Source: Lentzea terrae (GTDB taxonomy: Bacteria; Actinomycetota; Actinomycetes; Mycobacteriales; Pseudonocardiaceae). Taken from it: DNA of 64,000 nucleotides. Numbering within the stretch: the stretch's first letter is position 1; each line of letters begins with the position of its first letter. The position numbers were made by a program, and so were the translations under genes. The stretch is from assembly GCF_003265345.1 (NCBI RefSeq), contig NZ_QFWW01000002.1:298863-362862 (forward strand), in the 5' to 3' direction. The notes under the pieces are model-generated. The model did no database searches and had not been told where the DNA came from. It saw nothing but the letters and a program-made list of their open reading frames with translations. Below are positions 58,911 to 64,000 of the stretch, piece after piece.

Positions 58911-61145
58911 TCAGTTGGACTGGGCCCACGCCATCAGCTGAGCACGAGACGAAAGATTCAACGCGGCCTTCACGTTGTGCACGTGGGATTCCACGGTGCG
59001 GTGCGAGATGCCGAGCTTCGCGGCGACCTGCGCGTTCGTCATGCCCTGCGCCACCAGCTCGACGACCATGCGCTGCCGGTCGCTCAGCACGGTCTCCTTG
59101 TCCAGCGCGGTTTCCACGGCATGGCGCACGTCCATCGCCCGGCCGGCGCTCACCGCTCGCGTGAAAGCCGCACGGGACAGGGCTTCCCGTGCGACGTCCA
59201 GCGCGGCGTCCATCTTCCGCCGCCACCACGGCTGGGCAGGAACAACCCACGTCGCGCGCAACTGTTCGCACGCCACCAGCAATCGCACGCCGAGCTCGTG
59301 CCGTCCGGACAACACCGCGACCACCGCACGACCCTCGACCGACTCCAGCACGGCTCGCGGCACGTGCGCCGACATCCGCACGCCTTCGGCGAACCGCGCT
59401 CCCGCAGCCGTCAAATCCCCTTGTTCCAAAGCGATGCAACCCCACGTGTGCACGACGACGGCCACGATGTCCGGCCGTGCGTGCGCCCGCAGGATCGGCA
59501 GCGACTCCTCGACCAACAGGGCGGCTTCGCCGATGTCACCCGTGTTCAGCAGGCACCAGCCGAGGTTGTGCCGCGACACAGCCACACTCACGTCGTTGCC
59601 GTTGCGTACGCCGTGCTCGATCGATTGGCGCAACGCCGATACGGTGTTCGGCAGATCGTCCGCGCCGTCGTAAGCGCCCGCTAACGTGCGGTGAAGACGG
59701 CACATGATCTCGTGCTGCCCACCTGCCTGGGCCGTCTCGACCGCCTCGGCCGCGTACTTCACCGCGTCGTCGTGCCGTTCCTCGTGGCTCGCCAACAGAG
59801 ACGCGTACTCCAGCGCCAGGATCCGGTAGCGGGCATCGGCGGGCGTCTGGTCCAGCACCTGCATCAGCACCGCGCCCGCCTCGGCGAAGTAACCGCGGTC
59901 GAAGCACACCCTCAGCAACACCGTCGCGAGCATCAGGCGGCGCTCGTCTTCCGGAATCACCAGATGGGCGAACGCGTACACCACGTTGTCGTACTCCTGG
60001 TGCTGCGCGGTCAGCTGCTCCGGCGCCAGGATCGACGACGCGACACCGGGTTCACCCAACCCGCACAGCCAGGCGATGATCCGTTCGGCGGTGACCTCGT
60101 ACTCGTTCTGCTCTTTGAGGCGTTCCTCCGCGTAGAGGCGCACCGACTCGAGCATCCGGAAGCGGCCGTCGCTCTCCCGCACCACCAACGACTTCGCCTG
60201 CAACGCGCTGAGCAGGCCGATCACCGGACCGCCGTGCACGACCTGGGCGATGTCGAGCCCGAACCCGCCGGGCAGCAGCGCGAGCCGGCGGAACAGCTCC
60301 TTCTCGTGCCTCGTCAGCAGGTCGTGACTCCACGCGATGGCCGCGCGCAGACTCCGGTGCCGGGTCCGTTCGTCCACGTCGCTGAGGAGGTCGAGCCGCT
60401 GGTCGAGGTGGTCGGCGAGCTCGTCCAACGACACGGACCTGGAAACCTTGGCCGCGAGCTCCACCGCGAGCGGCACGCCGTCGAGCCTTGCACAGATCGC
60501 CGCGATCGCCTGTTGGTCGCCGTGCTCACCCGCCCGTTCGGCGAACAACCGGACCGCGTCCTCGTCCATGCCGTGCACCGGGTAGACGGCCTCGCCGACG
60601 GCTCGCAGCGCTTCCCTGCTGGTGGCGAGAACCTGCACTCCCGGACACCGCGACAGCAGCGCGTCCACGACGTCGCAGCACTCCTCGACGAGGTGCTCGC
60701 AGTTGTCGACGAGCAGCAGGATCCTGCGGTGCGCGAGCTCCTGGAGCAACGTGGTCCGCAGCGCGACCCCCGCGTGCTGGTACACCCCAACGGCTTCGGC
60801 GAACGCCTGCACCACCTGGTCCGGTCTGCTCAGCTTGCCCAACTCGACCGTGCGCGCCTCGGTTCTCCTGGCCCGCTCGGCGAGCTCGACCGCGAGCCGC
60901 GTCTTGCCGACGCCGGCCGACCCGACGAGCGTGAGCATCCGGTGCTTGCGCAGCAACGAAAGCAGCTCCGCGAGCTCACGCTCCCTGCCGACGAACGCGT
61001 CGTCGTAACCGGGTAACTCGGCGACCACAGTGGACGTACCGGCGGACCGCTGACGGTAGGCACGCTGACGGCACGCGTTCGAGCAGTACCGCGCCCGCGA
61101 CGGCAAGGGCGCGAATTCCGTGCCACAGCTCGCGCAGGTGCCCAT
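58911..61145 (-). CDS. Zinc-finger/NB-ARC/LuxR transcriptional regulator
   Basis: A protein of 744 residues. Residues 4-25 hold CASCG and YCSNACRQRAYRQR, a C-x2-C-x13-C-x3-C zinc-binding motif (Cys4, 7, 21, 25). An NB-ARC ATPase follows: LTLVGSAGVGKTRLAVELA (Walker A), RRILLLVDNCEHLVEE (Walker B) and VQVLATSREALRAVGEAVY (the sensor TSRE). A ~300-residue TPR-like helical part and a C-terminal LuxR helix-turn-helix (MVVELVAQGMTNAQVAAKLG, then SHRTVESHVHNVKAAL) complete it. Such proteins resemble AfsR/LAL-type regulators; the N-terminal zinc finger is the unusual part. A TAGGCT -10 lies six bases before the ATG. Confidence 0.9.
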   Translation of the reverse strand: MGTCASCGTEFAPLPSRARYCSNACRQRAYRQRSAGTSTVVAELPGYDDAFVGRERELAELLSLLRKHRMLTLVGSAGVGKTRLAVELAERARRTEARTVELGKLSRPDQVVQAFAEAVGVYQHAGVALRTTLLQELAHRRILLLVDNCEHLVEECCDVVDALLSRCPGVQVLATSREALRAVGEAVYPVHGMDEDAVRLFAERAGEHGDQQAIAAICARLDGVPLAVELAAKVSRSVSLDELADHLDQRLDLLSDVDERTRHRSLRAAIAWSHDLLTRHEKELFRRLALLPGGFGLDIAQVVHGGPVIGLLSALQAKSLVVRESDGRFRMLESVRLYAEERLKEQNEYEVTAERIIAWLCGLGEPGVASSILAPEQLTAQHQEYDNVVYAFAHLVIPEDERRLMLATVLLRVCFDRGYFAEAGAVLMQVLDQTPADARYRILALEYASLLASHEERHDDAVKYAAEAVETAQAGGQHEIMCRLHRTLAGAYDGADDLPNTVSALRQSIEHGVRNGNDVSVAVSRHNLGWCLLNTGDIGEAALLVEESLPILRAHARPDIVAVVVHTWGCIALEQGDLTAAGARFAEGVRMSAHVPRAVLESVEGRAVVAVLSGRHELGVRLLVACEQLRATWVVPAQPWWRRKMDAALDVAREALSRAAFTRAVSAGRAMDVRHAVETALDKETVLSDRQRMVVELVAQGMTNAQVAAKLGISHRTVESHVHNVKAALNLSSRAQLMAWAQSN

Positions 61146-61151
61146 TGGACG

Positions 61152-61157
61152 AGCCTA
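61152..61157 (-). promoter_or_regulatory. Candidate -10 element, leaderless start of the zinc-finger/LuxR gene
   Basis: On the minus strand TAGGCT is followed by 6 bases and the ATG at 61145, with no Shine-Dalgarno. Confidence 0.45.
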
Positions 61158-61173
61158 CGACCGTTTTTGCGTC

Positions 61174-63381
61174 TCAATTGGAAAGTGTGTGGAGGTCGAC
61201 CTCGAGCGTGGTTCCCGAAGTGAGCTCCGCGAGCTCGATCCGATCTTTGCTCCGGTTGAGCCACCCGCTCCGAATCCGCTCCACCACCTGCGTCTTCGTG
61301 GTGTCCGCGCCCTCGGCCTTGATCACGATGTCCTTGCCGTTCTCGAGGTGGACCACGGCCCTTTCGTACCTGGGTGCGTGTGGCACGAACTCACCAGTTC
61401 CCGGCACCGCGGGATACATCCCGAGCGCGCTGAACACGTACCAGGCCGACATCGTGCCGAGGTCGTCGTTGCCCGTGACGCCGGCAGGCCCGTTGACGAA
61501 CAACGTCTGCGCGGCCCGCACGACCACCGAAGTCTTCTCCGGCCGGCCGATGAGCGCGTACATCCACGGCGCGTGCAGGTCCGGCTCGTTGTTGGGGTTG
61601 TACCTGAACTGGTTGTAGTAGTCGTACGGCCCGACAACCCACTTCTCCCTGACCGTTCGCTTCGGGTCGATCAGCAGGTCCTGGTAGGCGAAGAAGTCGT
61701 CCAGCCTGGCCTCGGCCGCCGCCTTGCCACCGAGCGCGGTGATCAGCCCGCTGATGTCGTGCTGGACCAGCCACTGGTACTGCCAGGCGGTGCCTTCGTG
61801 GAACCCGTCCGGCCCCTGGGGGTTGAACGGACTGAGCCACGCGCCGTTGCTCAGCTTCGGCCGCGGGAACCCGGTGAAGCCGCGGTCCGTGACGCTGTGG
61901 TCCCAGAGCTGGCGGTGGTTCTCACCGCGCTTCCTGAGCCGCTCGGCGTCTTGTTCGTGTCCCAGCGCCCCAGCCATGATCGCGAGCGTGGCGTCGGCCA
62001 GCGCGTACTCGAGCGTCGCGCTTGCACCGTGGTGCGGGTCGGTGTCCTGCCCCTTCTTCGGGAAGCGCTTGTCGTACTGGACGAATCCGTTCTTGAGGTA
62101 GCTCGGGTTGCCCGACCTGCCCTGGAAGCGGGATGCCTCCGGCGGCACCCCGTCGACGTTCTGTTTGAGAGCTTGGTACGCCTGCTCTTCGTAGTTCTTC
62201 AGGTGACCGAAGCGCCACAGATCGACCAGGAACGGCGTGACCGGGTCGCCGGTCATGCAGTTGGTCTCCTGGTTGGCGTAGGCCCAGCGCGGGAGCCAGC
62301 CGCCCTGCTCGTGGATGGCGAGGATGCTCCTGGCGATGTCCTTTGACTTCTGGGTCCGGATCAGTGCCAGCAACTGGTTGTGGGCGCGGTAGGTGTCCCA
62401 GAGCGAGTAGTACTCGTAGTACGTCCAGCCATCTGCTTGATGGATCTGGTTGTCGAAGCCGCGATATCGGCCGTCCACGTCGCTGCCCGTCAACGGCTGG
62501 AGCAGCACGTGGTACAGCGCCGTGTAGAAGACTGCCCGTTCGTCCCAGTCCTCGGTCTCGATCTCGATGCAGCAGAGCTCTTTCCGCCAGGCGTCCTGCG
62601 CCTCGTTGCGGAGGTCGTCGAAGGACTTGTTCCAGGTTTCCTTTGTCAGGTTGTTGCTCGCGCCTGCTTCGTCTACTTGCGACAGTGCGGTGTACGCGGT
62701 GACCTGGCCCGGGCTGAAGGTGACCCAGGCGCCCCTCAGGCCTGCGCCGCCCGCGGAAGTTCTCTCTTTGGGCCTGGGTCCGTTCGGCGACCACGTGCCG
62801 AACTCCTTGAAGGGCCGGTCGAACGTGGTGGTGAAGTAGCTGATGTACGGCCTTCCACCGCAGAACGCCTGCGTTTCCACGGTTCCGGTGATCGTGCGGT
62901 CGTCCAGGATCTTGATGCTGCTCGCGGACACCGGCTCTTTGTCGTTGGCCTGGCCGACGTTGATCAGCAGCGTGCCACTGACCCCACTGGGGAACGTGTA
63001 CCGCTCGACACCGGCCCGCGTGGTCGCGGTGCACTCGACGGTGATGTCGCGGTCGAGCTTGACCTTGTAGTAGCCGGGCTTGCCGATCTCACCGTCGTGG
63101 CTGTACTTCGCGGCGTACCGCTTGTGGTCGAAGCTGGCCGGCAGCTGCGTGACCGGGAGGATCGGTACGAGGCCGCCCTGCTCCCAACACCCCGCGCCGG
63201 ACAGGAAGAAGTGCCCGAACCCGCGGATCACCTGGTCGTCGTAGCGGTAGCCGGCGTAGTGGGAGCCGACCGGGCTGGAATGCGCCTTGCCGAAGGGCAT
63301 TGACGCGCCGGGGAACGTGTTGCCCTCGTCCTTTGTGCCGATGAACGTGTTTACCGACTCAATGGGATCCAGTGCGTCCAC
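61174..63381 (-). CDS. GH92 alpha-mannosidase without a signal peptide
   Basis: A protein of 735 residues. It starts DALDPIESVNTFIGTKDEGN, the GH92 opening, right after the initiator, with no signal sequence, so it is probably cytoplasmic. Catalytic-region motifs are GPAGVTGNDDLGTMSAWYVF, MTGDPVTPFLVDLW and WDTYRAHNQLLAL. It lacks the extra C-terminal domains of the GH92 at 11203. It may cut short mannosides taken up after extracellular trimming. GTG 63381 is preferred over GTG 63390 because a TAGGGT -10 element is seven bases upstream of it. It is followed 28 bases later by the LuxR-type regulator gene. Confidence 0.93.
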   Translation of the reverse strand: MDALDPIESVNTFIGTKDEGNTFPGASMPFGKAHSSPVGSHYAGYRYDDQVIRGFGHFFLSGAGCWEQGGLVPILPVTQLPASFDHKRYAAKYSHDGEIGKPGYYKVKLDRDITVECTATTRAGVERYTFPSGVSGTLLINVGQANDKEPVSASSIKILDDRTITGTVETQAFCGGRPYISYFTTTFDRPFKEFGTWSPNGPRPKERTSAGGAGLRGAWVTFSPGQVTAYTALSQVDEAGASNNLTKETWNKSFDDLRNEAQDAWRKELCCIEIETEDWDERAVFYTALYHVLLQPLTGSDVDGRYRGFDNQIHQADGWTYYEYYSLWDTYRAHNQLLALIRTQKSKDIARSILAIHEQGGWLPRWAYANQETNCMTGDPVTPFLVDLWRFGHLKNYEEQAYQALKQNVDGVPPEASRFQGRSGNPSYLKNGFVQYDKRFPKKGQDTDPHHGASATLEYALADATLAIMAGALGHEQDAERLRKRGENHRQLWDHSVTDRGFTGFPRPKLSNGAWLSPFNPQGPDGFHEGTAWQYQWLVQHDISGLITALGGKAAAEARLDDFFAYQDLLIDPKRTVREKWVVGPYDYYNQFRYNPNNEPDLHAPWMYALIGRPEKTSVVVRAAQTLFVNGPAGVTGNDDLGTMSAWYVFSALGMYPAVPGTGEFVPHAPRYERAVVHLENGKDIVIKAEGADTTKTQVVERIRSGWLNRSKDRIELAELTSGTTLEVDLHTLSN

Positions 63382-63388
63382 GGCCTCC

Positions 63389-63394
63389 ACCCTA
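63389..63394 (-). promoter_or_regulatory. Candidate -10 element, leaderless start of the intracellular GH92 gene
   Basis: On the minus strand TAGGGT is followed by 7 bases and GTG 63381. Confidence 0.45.
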
Positions 63395-63478
63395 GTTGGG
63401 ATTTTCGGGTGGTGGAGGGGTCGTGGGGTGGTCCGGTTGGGTGGTTGCGGGCCAAGGCGGTGGTTGGCGCGTCTACGT

Positions 63479-63560
63479 GGGTTGGGCGCGTGCCAGCCGG
63501 ATTGGGCGCGCGCCAGGCGGGTTGACGTGTGCCAGGCAGGGTTGGGCGCCTGTCGCAGTC
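63479..63560. repeat. Degenerate 20-bp tandem repeat, four units
   Basis: Units begin at 63479, 63499, 63519 and 63539. The consensus is about GGGTTGGGCGCGTGCCAGGC; the last unit is 22 bases and a partial fifth (GGGTTGCG) follows. Confidence 0.75.
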
Positions 63561-63630
63561 GGGTTGCGTTTCAGCGTGGTCGCGTTGAGCTGGACGGGCC
63601 GGGTCATTTCATCGCCGCTTCGCGACGATC

Positions 63631-63754
63631 GCGATTGGGGCTTGACTTCGGGGCCCTTTCGAGGCGCTGCGTCGGACGGAAAAGGACGGATGCTTCGCAG
63701 CCGTCCGATCCGCGAAACGGTAGCACCTCGATCCCAAAGTCAAGCCCCAATCGC
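63631..63754. repeat. Long nested inverted repeat (124 bases)
   Basis: The outer arms 63631-63652 and 63733-63754 (GCGATTGGGGCTTGACTT and onward) are complementary over 22 bases with one mismatch. Inside, TCGGACGG pairs with CCGTCCGA, and CGAGGCGCT with AGCACCTCG (one mismatch). The whole unit could fold as one long hairpin in DNA or RNA. Confidence 0.85.
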
Positions 63755-63894
63755 AGGCGTACGTGGTTGCGTTGGGTTGTTCAGCGTGCGGTCATTACCG
63801 CTTACCCGATGACGCATAGCCCTGTCCGGCTCGCTTCGCATCGCCACACGAGGTTGCCTTCGGTCCGCGTTGCCATAGGAACATCGGCTCGGCT

Positions 63895-63936
63895 CGGCTT
63901 CGGCTTCGGCTTCGGCTTCGGCTTCGGCTTCGGCTT
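63895..63936. repeat. CGGCTT hexanucleotide array, seven units
   Basis: Seven perfect copies of CGGCTT in a row, preceded by two CGGCT pentamers at 63885-63894. A slippage-prone simple repeat in non-coding DNA. Confidence 0.9.
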
Positions 63937-64000
63937 CGCGAGATATAGATGGAATCCTCGTGGCGCGCTCCCGGAATGGCGTCAGCGGGTATCGCCGACG

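Larger units (their letters stand above)
63395..64000. other. Repeat-rich non-coding end of the window
   Basis: About 600 bases with no credible gene. It holds degenerate 20-bp tandem repeats (63479-63560), a long nested inverted repeat (63631-63754) and a CGGCTT hexanucleotide array (63895-63936). The frame open across 63396-63812 has low-complexity composition and crosses all of these, so I do not call it. Confidence 0.6.

Noticed and set aside
63396..63812. A 138-codon open frame at the right end
   Set aside because: It is Gly/Trp/Val-rich, crosses the 20-bp tandem repeats and one arm of the inverted repeat, and has no ribosome site.

Overview
This is a high-GC window with GTG and TTG starts, tight 4-base gene overlaps and many apparent leaderless promoters. 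It looks like an actinomycete chromosome. The gene content (GlgE pathway, a mycobacterial-type methylglucose lipopolysaccharide locus, DUF6230/DUF6114, an SCO6745-family protein, many TetR/LuxR regulators) fits Pseudonocardiaceae, for example a Lentzea/Saccharothrix-like genome. The family assignment is an inference from gene content, not from a marker gene. I see no rRNA, tRNA, CRISPR array, insertion sequence or prophage.

Layout. 1-2.7 kb: the edge of a PEP-mutase-family gene, a decayed copy of a gene tail, then a leftward operon of a DivIVA-like coiled-coil protein, an OmpA-like membrane protein and a membrane-anchored Glu/Pro/Val-rich protein. 3-4.9 kb: DegV protein, and a TetR regulator divergent from a small membrane protein. 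5-10 kb: a methyltransferase, GH57 branching enzyme, GT4 glucosyltransferase, SGNH esterase and left-handed beta-helix acyltransferase, in the order of mycobacterial Rv3030-Rv3034c (methylglucose lipopolysaccharide synthesis). 10-20.5 kb: an accessory block (nucleoside hydrolase, secreted GH92 mannosidase, double-HTH regulator, beta-helix membrane protein, Tat-exported animal-type heme peroxidase, nucleotidyltransferase, DUF4267/TetR pair). 20.5-24.2 kb: the Rv3037c-Rv3041c counterpart (two methyltransferases, enoyl-CoA hydratase, ABC ATPase).

24-43 kb: storage and capsular alpha-glucan metabolism: glgX, then glgP, two Ser/Thr kinases, glgE, treS, mak and glgB. A sulfur unit (Cys-containing leader peptide, cysteine dioxygenase, rhodanese) sits between glgX and glgP. 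TreS turns trehalose into maltose, Mak makes maltose-1-phosphate, GlgE extends the glucan and GlgB branches it; GlgP and GlgX degrade it. The Rv3032-like glucosyltransferase and the GH57 branching enzyme make a second glucan for the methylglucose lipopolysaccharide.

43-49 kb: two paralogous lipoprotein zinc metallopeptidases flank a DUF6230/DUF6114/secreted-protein operon, followed by an ArsR-GNAT fusion gene with a palindromic operator. 49-58 kb: YbbN-like co-chaperone, SCO6745-family protein, secreted Asp-box propeller, thiamine-binding MTH1187 protein, MarR regulator, tandem APH-like kinases, DUF3817 protein and an ABC-2 exporter. 58-63.4 kb: an unknown protein, a zinc-finger/NB-ARC/LuxR regulator and a second GH92 enzyme without a signal peptide. 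The last 0.6 kb is non-coding and repeat-rich, with 20-bp tandem repeats, a long nested inverted repeat and a hexanucleotide array.
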